From the NCBI GenBank assembly GCA_964036665.1, contig OZ038529.1:16934060-16998059 (forward strand): DNA of 64,000 nt. The letters are read 5' to 3'. The translations under genes were made by a program, and so were the position numbers. This document shows, in pieces, positions 1-12,182 of the stretch (within the stretch, counting starts at the first letter, position 1; the number at the start of each line of letters is the position of its first letter). This DNA comes from Gordius sp. MW1. Its lineage: Eukaryota; Nematomorpha; Gordioida; Gordea; Gordiidae. The notes below the pieces were generated by a model, which saw only the letters and a program-made list of their open reading frames with translations, was not told the origin of the DNA and did not search any database.

Positions 1-545
1 TTTTTAGCAAAATACCTCTCTTAAACATGGTATTTAGACAAAAGGTTACAAACATGATTCCATTCCATTGATCAGATGGAATCCCTAAACTTAAGCCACT
101 CACAAATGTTTTAAAATTTTTGTTAGTTATCGATTAAGATAATTTTCCATAACTAATATAATTCCATAAATTATTACCACTTTGATATTTCTCGTATTTT
201 ATATTTTAACAAAGCCTTCAGCATAAATACTAACAACACCAGCTTTTAAATTGTTTTCCTTTCAAATAGAAAATTTCAATGTTACAAATTAGGAATATAT
301 TAATAATAGTCAACAATTATGTAGTACTCATGGCATATAATTTGTTCATATTAAAAGTTTATCAATTTATTGATTTGTTTTTAATCACAAGTCACGACAT
401 AGCTGCTTAATTGAAATATATGAACTGAAATTTAAAGTTTCGAACTTTCATTTATCAAAATCTGTTAGTTTAAGCCCTAAAATAATATTTGCACCCATTT
501 AATTTGACACAAGATAGGTGGATAGGGAAAAATTTCAGCCAATAT
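1..545. other. AT-rich DNA, no gene seen
   Basis: No coding signal, RNA gene or clear repeat boundary is visible. If the Hox exon at 15220-16396 belongs to a gene whose homeobox lies further left, this is intron. Confidence 0.5.
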
Positions 546-628
546 CATGGGCATATCCAGGTTTTGAATTAGGGGGGGGGGGGGGGGGGGGCAGATTATC
601 TTTAACAAAATTTTTGGGTACGCCCATG
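546..628. mobile_element. Short MITE, CATGGGCGTAGCC family, with 8-bp target duplication
   Basis: The ends are CATGGGCATATCC and GGTACGCCCATG, an imperfect inverted repeat. The element is flanked on both sides by GCCAATAT (538-545 and 629-636). It is only 83 bp and largely a poly-G block. An 8-bp duplication is the hAT signature; the family link is inferred from that. Confidence 0.8.
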
Positions 629-1382
629 GCCAATATCATTTTTAAGATCTACAACATCAAAAAGTATTTAAAATCACCCACATTTTTTCGGAATATAGAT
701 AAAACAATTTATAGGTTAATTAGGGTGTATTTCAAGTCTTAACGAAAAAATTATGTGCTTGCTGATACATAATATGTTTTTTAAACTTTTCAAAAACAAG
801 TAATCCTATATTTTTTTGAATTAGTTCATCATCAGTATTTAGTCGTAAAAATTTTTGTCTTTCTTTCACTAGACTTCATGCCCTAAAAGTTTAACACATC
901 ATATAGATACATTGTTGCAAATTTAAGGTTTATAATGGTATAAAACTTAATGGTCTTATAAAAATCAGATTATGGCTTGCATTGATCTTTTAAGGTAAAA
1001 TCCAAGCAAGTTTTAAAGATTAGGCATACACCCGATTTTTAGGCGATTAATGATAGCAGTCGCACAATTAACATTAATTAATAAGTCTAGAATAAGATTT
1101 ATTGATTACTTAAAACGCCTTAATTATATAATTTTAAAGCCCTATTGTCGAGGATTATACGATTGCGCTATTAATTAAACGGGTTTAATAATTAAAAATT
1201 TCCTTAAAAACCGTAAGGATTAGGTCAATATCCTTCTTGCTATTTACTTGGGTAAATGTAACTAAGAGCGCTTTATCAGTTTGAGGACAATATAAAATTT
1301 TGTATTTGCATTATTTTTTCCCGTGCTCTCTGATTTTTTGCCATATCTAATTTTTAAAAGTGCAATTTCTTTAATATTCTTT

Positions 1383-1979
1383 GCAAAGCCTGACCCAAGC
1401 CCGACCCGAGAGAATTTCGAGCTGGGCTCAGGCAAAACTTGATAAAATTATCAGGCCTTGGGCTCAGGTCGGGCTTGCTACGGCAACCAGATCCTAGGCC
1501 CCAACCTGGTCTGAATTAAACCTAAGCCAACTATCGATCCCTTTCCCCTGTCTATAATAATTTGATTAAATTTGCCAATTTTATACATAATAGCCTTTAG
1601 AACTTTATTAATATAAGTAAATATTTCATGAAACTTATTTATTTTAAACGGTTAAAAAAATGTAAATATATATATTTATAAAGTTAAATTTTTTACGTTA
1701 AAATATAATTAGCTGAATATTTTGTAGCAAGAAAAATTAGATTCTTTATTCGAAGCCTATGCTTGTTTAAATTACGAACATTGACTAACAATCGAATTAA
1801 TTTTATATTATATGTTAAAAAAATTTAATGCAAAATTTGCCTGAATATCTTAACTAAAAAAATCGGATCGGCTCGAGCTCGGGTCGGGCCAAAAATTAGA
1901 AAAAGTAGTTCGGGCTCGGGTGGGGGTCGGGCAAATTAAACAATGAGACGTCTGGCCCAATACATTTTTCAGGGCTCTA
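1383..1979. repeat. GCCCGACCCG-rich interspersed repeat
   Basis: Blocks of GCCCGACCC near 1395 and of its complement GGGTCGGGC near 1885 and 1920 frame an AT-rich centre. The right end reads CAGGGCTCTAA, like the ends of related copies at 22103-23003 and near 44280. This looks like a non-autonomous DNA transposon family, but I found no certain target duplication, so the boundaries are approximate. Confidence 0.5.
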
Positions 1980-2390
1980 ATATTTTGTCTAAATATAATT
2001 TATCATTAAGTGTGTTTGATGATTCTCTACATGAGTAGACAAAGACAATATAGATCGGAAGCATAAAAATTTTTGCCTTGAGTGAGAAAATGATGATAAA
2101 TGAATTTTGTTTTCAAACTTATGAAAATAGGGCGACCGATGGGGGATAGGGGGTGGTGTTGGTCGCTGTGAAAAATCAAATTTTGATTTAAATTTAATTC
2201 ATCTTTAAATTATATTATAAAAATTTATTAGCAGATAACAATTTGCCGACTAAGTTTAATTTTAAATAATTACATAGTGGGGTGAATATGAGTCTCCCAG
2301 CGTATGGTATATACGTCGCTTTAAAAACTATAGTTAAAAATTGTTTTTCGAAAAAAAAATTGCAGATTTTGGTAGAAAATTAATATAAAA

Positions 2391-2541
2391 AATTGAATTT
2401 TAAGTTTTTTCAACGAGGGATTCTATGTTTAGGTTTTAATGGGGTAAAGAGAATTTGAATTTCTAAAAATTGAATTTTAAGTTTTTTCAACGAGGGGCTT
2501 TATGTTCAGGTTTTGATGGGTTAAAGAGAATTTAAATACTT
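2391..2541. repeat. Tandem duplication, 77-bp unit, two copies
   Basis: Two head-to-tail units begin AATTGAATTTTAAG at 2391 and 2468. They share the following TTTTTTCAACGAGGG and TTAAAGAGAATTT-like segments with a few differences. This is a simple local duplication. Confidence 0.8.
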
Positions 2542-3412
2542 AACCTGATAAGTCCTGCTGAGAGAGTTTTACACATATGCCAACTTTTGAAGATATTCAA
2601 ATTTAATCAAATTATTAAATCTTATAATTTTATAAATACTAGCAAGTCAAAATTATAATTAGGTACTCATATTGCATGAGTTCTTAATAAGTTCGATGAA
2701 AAACTATTAGTATTTTATAAATTTGAATTGACATTCTTCATTAGTAAAGGGCTGTGAATTAAAAAAAAGGTTGAATGTCGGTTTATTATAATTTAAGTAT
2801 AAATCTAAGTTTGTTAATGTGATTTTCCTACTCGTGAATTTTAACTTAAAATGTTTGAAATACATCACGTTTTGTTCATCAAATGTGTAACAAATATTCT
2901 ACGCTATAAATTAAAATTTTAGTAATAGAATAATTTAAAAGTAATATTCAAACGTATGATTGTTATATTAAAAAATTTAATTGCACAAAAATGTGCACAC
3001 ATGTTTTAGGTAAATTGAACAAATTAAAAGATCAAAATGGGCGTAGCCAAGGGAGGGGCGAGAAACCTAGAAAAAATTAAAACAAAATGATTATTAAATA
3101 AATTATCAATTAAATTTAGAGTATTTATAGTTGCTTCAAAGACTAGGGCACTTATAAATACAAAAGTTTAATATAAATATCCTTTTTTTAAGTAAATCCT
3201 CGACAAAAAAGCTTCTAATAATTAATTTCCTTTTGTCCAAAGTCACTTGCAAAAAAATGGATTGAGCATCTCCCCATAAAATTAACTGGCCCTCCCGCAC
3301 CTAAGTAGCATTTTATTTTTAGCGATGGTTTTATTCGGCAATCTGAATTGATGTCCCTTCCATATCAATAAACACCTCAGCAACGCAGATCAGGATTTTG
3401 GCATTCACGGGA

Positions 3413-3585
3413 AGTGTCGTAAAAGCGGCTGGGTTTTGTTTGATCGACCTTTGGTTCTAGTCGACTAAACATAAACAGACAAAGGTTTGACCAAAAAATC
3501 TGTGGTCTGTCTGTTTATGCGACTTATGTTTAGTCGACTTAAACCAAAGTGTGACCAAACGAAACCCAGCCGCTTTTACAACACT
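3413..3585. mobile_element. Foldback (hairpin) MITE
   Basis: The left half reads AGTGTCGTAAAAGCGGCTGG and the right half ends CCAGCCGCTTTTACAACACT. The complementarity continues inward for about 75 bp per arm, including GTCGACTAAACATAA on the left and TTATGTTTAGTCGAC on the right. Almost the whole element therefore folds into one hairpin. No coding is seen, and the target duplication is not clear. Confidence 0.75.
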
Positions 3586-6500
3586 ATCAACGGGTGTTAT
3601 GACTAGCGATACATCACAACTCAGATAAAATTTATAAGAAACAGTATCGACGAACAAGGTTTTTTAGTGAAAGCAAATTTATGGATTAGATGTTAAACCT
3701 AATCCCAACCCTAGATTTGCCATGGGGCAAAATTTTTCTATTAATATTAAAATAAACTTATTGTTTTCCCCTTGATCGAGTCCTTCATTAGATAATAATG
3801 AATGGTTTTTGATAAAAAAATAAGTTCTAATTAATTTGAAATCTTGTTTCTACAAGATGCGACAATTATTGTGTTAAAAACACTGGAAATTATTTGGCAG
3901 AATTTTACTGAAGGGATTTGAATGGCACAAATATCAACTAAAATAAAATGGGTTATGAAATATAACTTTGTCTCAAACTTAAGAGACCTGTTGTCCCCAG
4001 GAATGCTTGCGACACCCTTATAGCTTACAAAATGTTTTTAATGCCACTAATATAAATAAACTTACATAACGGGATTAAAATTTCCAATTATTGAATGTAA
4101 TTATTGTATAATTTTTAAGATTATCCTAAATCAAATTCTTTTCTATGCTAAATTGAACTTTGCTAGATGCCTAAATCGTGATGACAACAAATTTTGTCCT
4201 ATACTATTGCTCGCTTTCTAAAAATTAAATTGAATATGAATATTATTGTATAAAGTGTTATCTTCGATAATGAATGTGATTTTTAAAATAAAATTAACCC
4301 TTCCTATTACCTCATAATCTTGTGAAAGACTGTTTTCATTATTTTAAAAGGTAAACATAATTCACCCACAATTTATCAACTTAAAAATAACCTTTTAGGA
4401 GTTAGGACGGTGCTGAGGACCTAGAACTTCTGAGAGATAGTCATTCTTTGCTAGCTATATCAAGCCTGGGCCAGAGGGGGTGGTTTTCAAGTTAGAACCT
4501 TGCCCACGATTTTGAATTTATATAATTTTTATATTGTATATTTAATAACAATAAATATTTGTTGGAATTTTACTTTAGAATATTAATATTTTTAGGCTAT
4601 CGTCATTTAAATTTTAGAAAAAAAAACATTTTTATCCCCAAAAATAGGTACAAAAAAATTTCACCTTGCAAATTTTATAACCCCCCCCCCTTGAAGAAAT
4701 TTTGTTTCCGCCTATGCCTGGGACAATTTAAAGAAATAAACTTTAAGCTCGCTAATTCGTTGAAAAACAACTCGGCCCTCATTATTTAAAAAAAAAAAGA
4801 GTGGGGCGATTATAAATCCTGTTTGATAAGATATTTGCCCCCCCCCTTCCTTCTTAGAGTTTTATGTTTGCTTTGAGGATGTAATGATGCTAAACCTAAC
4901 TAATTAATATCAATTTCTTAAATTACTCTGGGCAGTCAATATGAGACAAATTAAAAATTAATTAGAAGTATTCAACATAATTTAAGATTTTAAATGTAGA
5001 ATTTCAGATGTGAATGTTTCTCAGCTTTAAACATTAAAAAGTAAATTGACTTTTCTCCACAAACATCGATTTAATAACTCTTAGCTCTGCTCTGACTTCA
5101 ACTTTCATTAATAGGATGCAAATTTATGCGCACTTTTGGCATATTTAGTCAATTACATAAACATAGTCCGTGAAATTTGTAGCAAATTTTTCTGCCTACT
5201 TTTTATTTTTGCTAAGGAGTTGATTAATTAAAAACACAAATACTTCGATTATTTTAATAACTTTTCCTACAAACTTATACTTATACCATATGATAATTAT
5301 GCAAATTTTGATTAAATGTTGAATGTGGTAACATTACAATCGACTTGGGTCAACTATATTTTCCTCGTCTCTTTCATTAATCAATGCTGCTTTTGCAATT
5401 CATGATACGAGCTTCAACTAAGTTAACACCTGCAAAATAGTCTTATTGACTCGCTGCCGACCTTAATTTAAAATATTCATCATTATGGTTTAACGTTTAA
5501 GTGTATATAAAGCATTCTATCCTAAATGCATCTAAATTTTGAAGTTCCAGCTTTTAAAAGATGTAAAAGATTTTCCTATTGTGAAATAATCTTATATTTC
5601 TGTATATCATGATTTAAGAAATTAAAAACAATCGAATAGCGAAAAATGTTAGGAGCGGGGTGGGAGGACTATTAATTCTTAACAAATAGTAGCGGAAAAA
5701 AGGGGGAAGAAATGCATATTAAAATACTGATTTCATCTACCTTTTAGCTACAATTAGTTGTGTTTTTCCAAGAGAATTAAATTTTTCATAACTTACCAGC
5801 GAAATAAAGTAGCTCGCTATTTTGAAAATTAAAAGCAATAATTAAATAATTTAATGTAGTTCAAATTTTAACTTTACCTAAATGGATCTAATATATAATT
5901 TAGGACTATACATAAATAGTCCAACTTCATAATCAAAACACTTTTATGATAAGGTAAATTTAGATTTTTTATTGCTTGTCTGGTATATTTGCCCTAATAA
6001 TAATTGGAAAAATTGAAAATAAATACTTAATTTGCTTTAAGTTAATAAGAATCAGAGTAAAATAGATGACTTTTTTTTATTGAGGAAATTTGAAACCATT
6101 TGAAGTTATTATGGATATGAAAGTCATTTATAAAGAAAAAATTAAGGGCCCATAATAATATAGATTGTTTGTAGAAAACGTTAATTAAATATACATGTAA
6201 AAATACACAAGCCTTTAATATGCCAGTGCTTGATATAGCTCGACGTTCATAAGTGCGATCGCGTAGGTATAACAATTGTGAAAAAACACATTTTATCAGT
6301 CTTTTTACAAATTTCATCCTAAAAAAATATAACTTTGCTCAAATTGCACTTTTAGATGAAGAGTTCCCCCCGCATTACAGTAAATTTTTGTGATTTTGGG
6401 TATAAAGAGGTTTAATGATCCATTCAAAGCAAGTATGGTGGTAGATGCAAATAAAAAATAAATATTCACAATATTTATGAACTTTTAACTTATAAAAATG

Positions 6501-7803
6501 ATGATGTAAGAACCTATCTTTTTAACATAATGAAAGGTTGTGGTGGCACGCGCAAAAGTCATTGAGTTACGATATTTAGCAGTTCAATGGTGTATATAGA
6601 ATATTTTTAAGGAAATAGAAAAAGAAATAACAACTCGCAGTTATAAGCTTCCTATTTCAACCACAAAATTTTAACTAAAAATGCTGTTGCTGCAGCTATT
6701 TTTAATCATTTAATTCAAAGAATTGATAAGAAGGCTGATCTAAAATTATATATTTTATTCAATATAAATTCAATTTTAAAAGAATAACGTTGAGTCCGTT
6801 ATAAGAACCGTTGCCCCATTTTACCACAATGAATTTGCAATGTCCGTCAGTGTCAACCTGGTGCAGGACATGTGGGGTTTGCAATAATTTCAAATTTAAA
6901 AATGTCATTATTTGTCAATAATTTTTGATTGGTATGTTGTTTATTTCAAAGACTGATCAAAAGATTAGATCTAATATATAATAAAGAATTTTGTAATCAG
7001 GTAAATTTCCAAAGGCTAAGTATAATTGAAAATTTTTATATTAATTAAAAGTAGGGCTTCCTTATAAAATGGTCGCTTCTGCTCCAACTAACCCTCTACC
7101 TCGACAACTTTTAAAGCAAGCTAGGTAAAGTACGTCATGCATTAAAGTTTCGCCTTTATCAATAAATCATATTCAAAATTTTGAAGAGTTGTCATTGTGG
7201 CTTTTGTTTTAAACAAAATATCTGTACAGAACGCCATTAAATATCGTGAGCGCATGAAAAATATAAATCAGTAAATTTTAAGAAATTTTTCCAAAAATTT
7301 AGGAAAAATTCTAAAAATATAAGTCCGTCGGTGCCTTCAAGTCATCCAAATCATTGGGCTTTTAAGTTTCTTTTTTTTTAAAACAGTGATTAGTTGATCC
7401 AAATAATTTTTTTAAACATCAATTTTTAGGAAAAAACATTTAACGGGAAAAATAGTTTGTGATCTAAACAACATTGTTCATCCTTTTTAAGATATATGGT
7501 ATTGCAATATGATATTTGTCTTGTCATGAATACAAATTTTCAAATGAAGTATATTGAACAAAATTTACTAAATAATTTCACTGTTAAATTTTTGTAGTTA
7601 TATAATTAAGTATTGGACAAGATTATAGCAAATTAATATTACTAAAGCTTTATGTAATTATAAATTATGGCCATCAAAAGGTTGAAACATAGGGATGAAT
7701 TAATTTGTCCTAAAGGTTCTAAGTATTTAATTTTTTAGGCTACACCTTTTTTTGTATTTATTACATGCGAAAGAGTCTTTATAATTTACGTATTTATTTA
7801 TAT
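3586..7803. other. AT-rich stretch without a recognisable gene
   Basis: Apart from the probable MITE at 4471-4715 I see no coding, RNA gene or bounded repeat. Short open frames here have no motif and AT-rich low-complexity composition, so I did not call them. Confidence 0.4.
4471..4715. mobile_element. Probable hAT-like MITE
   Basis: It is flanked on both sides by GCCTGGG (ending at 4470 and starting at 4716). The left end has CCAGAGGGGGTGG and the right has a poly-C block followed by CCTTGAAGAAATTTTG and CCGCCTAT, similar to hAT ends elsewhere in the window (near 35270 and 20280). The boundaries rest on the flanking duplication. Confidence 0.5.
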
Positions 7804-7946
7804 CATGGGAGAGGCGACTGCCCCCCTCTAAATCCAAAAAATCTTAAAAATTTCATATAATTATGGTCAAAATTTCAAAATATATCATTTTGCCCCTCTA
7901 CTCATCATTATTGCCCCCCTCTAAATCCAATCTGGCTACGCCCATG
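7804..7946. mobile_element. MITE, CATGGGCGTAGCC family
   Basis: It begins CATGGGAGAGGCGACTG and ends TCTGGCTACGCCCATG. The internal part reads like other family members (CCCCTCTAAATCC and ATCATTATTGCCCCCC). No matching 8-bp flanks are seen, so the left end may be damaged. Confidence 0.6.
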
Positions 7947-8299
7947 ACGACGGGCCTCAATTATTTTTATCTCTATGCTTAATTAAGAAAATTAATCTTC
8001 ATATTAATAAAAAAGATTTGCTCATGTTTGTGTAAATATGGATGAATAGAATTTAATAGAGGACCACTAATTGACTCAACACTAACAAGATTAATTATTG
8101 AAACGATACTATCATGTAATACTGGACAAGCTTACCCTAAATAATGCAAAATTTACACTTCCTACACAAATTCATATTCTCAGTAAATATAGTTTTTTTG
8201 CTTATTAGGATTGTGTGCATTAAGAACAAAATACGTCAAAATCCATACCAAGCATTTATTCACTAATTTTTAATTTTAATATCTTACATCACATACATT

Positions 8300-8490
8300 C
8301 ATGGGCGTAGCCAGGGGGGGGGGGGAACGGGGGGGGGGCAGGGGGGTTGGCTGCCCCCCCCCCTAATTTACGAGAGAGAAAAAAATTTAATGCAAAAACT
8401 TTGAAAAAAAAATTATGTTTTGCCCCCCTCTAAATGAACTTTTAAACGTTTTGCCCCCCCCCCTAATCCAAAAGCAAAACCACGCCCATG
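8300..8490. mobile_element. MITE, CATGGGCGTAGCC family, exact 8-bp target duplication
   Basis: The ends are CATGGGCGTAGCC and CCACGCCCATG, with identical flanks CATACATT at 8292-8299 and 8491-8498. A poly-G block follows the left end and poly-C blocks precede the right. This is one of the cleanest copies and defines the family. Confidence 0.9.
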
Positions 8491-9182
8491 CATACATTTT
8501 TTAAGGTTAAACTACGAGCCAAACAACAATTATGTTTAAAATTTTACAGATAAGCTCTATATATGCTTGCATTTAGATTTGGTCAGGTAAAAGATTGTTA
8601 GCAAAGATATAAGCAGGAGGTAGAAGAACAGAGAGTTAAAATAATAATTTTTCAAATTTAGCCATAATTTTTTTTAATAAATTCCAACAAATATTTGGAT
8701 TTAAAGGGGGGCAGCTGCCCCTTCTTGCCCCCCCCCCCCCCCTTCTTAAAGTGTCATTTAATTTGACCTTAGTGTAACATTTATAAATATGTAACAAAGT
8801 TTCGATCTTATCAAATTAAATACAAGAGCTAACAAAGATTTCTAGTATATTTTACACCGATAAAAATTCAGTTGAGACATAATCTTATTACTTAGGAAAT
8901 CCTGCATGAGTTATTTAAGTAGAGATATTTATTTGAATATAAGAAATAATTTTTCGCACTCATTAATTTAAATATGAAACTTCCTATTGATTGAATAACA
9001 AAATTAATACGTAATTTTACATTGACATTTTCAGCTAATAATATCTTTATTAGCGTTTTGAAGACGCGTGAGCAAATAAAGCGCAGTCATGATCTTCCCG
9101 GGAAATTTTAAGATCTCGCTTTCATAGTGAACTCAAAAAGTACTTTGCCAAGGTAGTGGTGGGGAAACCTAAGGCTTTAACC

Positions 9183-9850
9183 TTAAGGTGAGATTCGAGG
9201 TTTGCTTTTTGTTGTCCGTCCGTCCGTCCATTGTCCGTCCGTCCACCAATTTTCACCGGTTTTCAACTTTCTGACTTGCAGGTTCGAGTTCAAGCCCAGG
9301 AGAGGACAAATTTTTTTTTGTAAATTATAAATTAATATTTTGTTTTTGTTAATACCATTGATAATATGACTTTTTGACTCTCCGCTGGCTCCTGACCAAT
9401 GAAAAAAATGACCATTGGCCAAATAAATCGAAATTTTTTTTTCGTTTTTGAATTGGTACATTAGGTTAACATTGATAATTACCCTATGCCCTTCCGTAGA
9501 AGGGCCTATCCTCTACTGATATAGGTCCCTGTGCCCCTAGAAAAGCCTATGCCTCTATTAATGTGGGTTCAAATCCCGGCGAGGGCAAATTCTTAATTGC
9601 TGGTTCGAATCCCGGAGAGGGCAAAATTTTTATTTTTTTTTTAAATTAAATTAATATATTGTTCTTGTTAATACCATTGACAATGTGACTTTTTGGCCGT
9701 CCGCTGGCTACTGACCAATGAAAAAATGACCATTGGTCAAAGTATACATCGAAATTTTTTTTCCCGTTTTTGAATTGGTGTATTAGGTTAACATTGATAA
9801 TTACCCTGTGCCCTCCCCTAGAAGGGCCTATGCCTCTTCTGATTTAGAAA
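9183..9850. repeat. tRNA-like (SINE-like) repeat pair carrying the CCAATGG dyad
   Basis: Two related stretches (about 9240-9500 and 9545-9830) each carry an RNA polymerase III B-box-like motif: GGTTCGAGTTCAAGCCC near 9281, GGTTCAAATCCCGG near 9565 and GGTTCGAATCCCGG near 9603. Each is followed by a shared tail with GACCAATGAAAAAA and GACCATTGG. That tail is the reverse complement of the tandem-array unit at 54570-55735. A (TCCG)n run lies at 9211-9244. I could not place an A box with confidence, so SINE is an inference. Confidence 0.55.
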
Positions 9851-12006
9851 ATGAATAAATTATGAAACAGCTAAAAAATCTAGCATTCAAAAAATTATTT
9901 GCATTATAAAAACTATGCAAAAAAGTTTTTATAAAAACTGCTTTTTTTAATACCAGCAGGGTGTGAGTGGTTATAGCGAACGCTTTATCTTTTATTTCTT
10001 AATTTGACGACTAAATTATAGTCTCTAACAAAAAATAATTATTAAGTATATATAAATATTGAAAATAGTTCAAATTAATTTATTTTAATAGCAAATTACG
10101 TATATAATCTGTAAATTTTTACTCTAATAAATTATCATTTTATTTGATAGAATTAATGCATGTGTATTTAAAAATTGCTGCCATCTACATTGTGTTATAT
10201 TTTTATAACACATTCTTTAAATTCCCTGCCTATTTATGGTATTCTGTGATATACACACCTTGTATTTTTTTAATAGTTCTTTTATGGACAAAAAGGGATA
10301 ATTGTATGAATTTTATGTATTTTAGATTGTATAAATAGTAAGACGGCCGGGCGGCACCCTAAATAAATATACTATTTTTATATCTTAATTAATAATTCCT
10401 CATTTAAGCAGAATAAACTTCATATTTAAAGTCAATCGAGATAAAATTTTTAAGCAATTTTATTTTATTTACTAAATCTATATAACGTGACGTGACCAAA
10501 TCTCGAAAAACATCATAATTAAAAAAGGATGGTATTTAAATGCACAGTAATAAATTTAAAAAAAGCTCAGTATTTTATTAAAGTGCCCAGTTAAAAACTC
10601 AAAATTGATCAATAAATTAACTTTAAAATGCTCAGCTGTAAATTAATAATGATAAGTATTTTTGCTAAAATGCTCAGTAATATATATTCATAATTTGTGA
10701 TATTAATTTATTTTGCTTTTATAAAAAATATTTTAATTGGTATAAAATTTTTTAAAAATAAATTAAGAACTTTGTCCCCTCCCTTTTTTGTCCCGTTGGT
10801 TTCTCCCCCCCCCCCCCCCCTATTTTTTACCCTCTTTCTCACCTGGGGAGATGGGGGGAGGGGGGTAATTTGACCCCCCCCCTTCCCAATTTTTTTTTTT
10901 AAATATTTGGATTAACACTTATTACAAACAAAATTAGCATAAAATAATATTTTACGGGACTAAAGCAAAGCTTTTATATTTAAATTTTGTGAATTACGCA
11001 ACTCAACGATGAACAAATTTTATAGGTAAAACGACTTTTTATATGAATTTTATCAAAATATATGATTTAGAAAAATTTAAGAAGATATTAAAGAGTAACT
11101 CAAAGTGAAACTATCACTGGGGCTATCAAGAGCGGGGTTTAGGTTTCCTTTTACTCATTCAAATCAAGCATGATGCATATTTGCTATCATTAAACTAACT
11201 TTAAATCCTATGTACAAAAAAGACATAATGTTCTTTTAATAAAAAAACTAATGTCAGATTAAAGGAAATCGTTGAATAAACGAATTTATTCACATTTATC
11301 TTATTTTAAATTACTATAAATTTTTTTATAAAACTATAAATTTTTCATAGTTTAGCAATTTAAGCACATGCACATAACTTATTTATATATTTTTGATTTT
11401 GTATACGAGAGGACACTTAGCCTAACTTGATGGACACGTTGGCCTCGGTCATTTTTCGAAGTTATACGAGCTGTTTTTTTGAAACCCTCTCTGCTCTGCT
11501 CTAATATATATCCCTCTAATAAACATTGTTGACAATAACATTTTTGTAAACGTTAAAAATGTTCTCCCGTGCCTTTTCGATCTTTTATGGTGCATCGCCC
11601 TACCGCTTTGCTCAAATAGATCGGCTTAGGCAAGGGAAGGGGGGGGGGGAGGGGCGGCTACCTTCCTCTAAATCCAAAAATTTGTTGAAATTTATCAAAA
11701 TTTTATGGTTAAAATAAAGTTTTAAAAATGATCTTTCTGTCCCTCCCTAAATCATTATTGCCCCCCTCTCATTCCAATGCTGGCTACGCCCATGATAAAT
11801 TCTGAATATATTATTTGTTTTATCACATTTGGAAAGTTGGGGCGTTTAGTCATGTTGATTGGATAATAACAAAATATAATCAGACATTTTTTGTTGGTTA
11901 CTATTCGATTTATAAAATGAATAGCGACATTTTTGTATTAATTCTATATTGTATAGATATTTGGGGAGGGGGGGGGGTGTGGAAGTGATTAGCTATGCTA
12001 TGCCTA
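9851..12006. other. AT-rich stretch with a low-complexity repeat
   Basis: No gene is seen. Positions 10765-10880 (starting AAGAACTTTGTCCCC, with poly-C and a CACCTGGGG/GGGGAG fold) are homologous to 53480-53600, marking one more interspersed family. The MITE at 11620-11794 is listed separately. Confidence 0.45.
11620..11794. mobile_element. MITE, CATGGGCGTAGCC family, degraded left end
   Basis: The right end is intact (TGGCTACGCCCATG, 11781-11794) and the interior matches the family. The left end is altered (CGGCTTAGGCAAGGG). No matching flanks are seen. Confidence 0.6.
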
Positions 12007-12182
12007 CAAGGGCGTAGCCAGGGGGTAGCCAAGGGGGGGGGGCAAATTTACGAGGAAAAAAAATTTTAATGCAAAAACTTTAAAAAATTAAAAAAAAATT
12101 ATGTTTGGCTCCCCTTTAATTGAACTTTTAAACGTTTTGCCCCCCCCCCTTCCCCCTAATCCAAAACCTGGCTGCGCCCATG
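12007..12182. mobile_element. MITE, CATGGGCGTAGCC family, exact 8-bp target duplication
   Basis: The ends are CAAGGGCGTAGCC and GGCTGCGCCCATG, flanked by TATGCCTA at 11999-12006 and 12183-12190. GTAGCC is doubled just inside the left end. Confidence 0.88.

Larger units (their letters stand above)
629..3412. other. AT-rich stretch with one GC-motif repeat and one tandem duplication
   Basis: No gene is seen. Besides the repeat at 1383-1979 and the duplication at 2391-2541, a lone MITE-like end (GGGCGTAGCCAAGGG) occurs near 3039, but I could not find its partner. The rest is unremarkable AT-rich DNA. Confidence 0.4.

Noticed and set aside
3457-3657. Minus-strand open frame of 66 codons
   Set aside because: It runs through the foldback hairpin element and has no protein motif.
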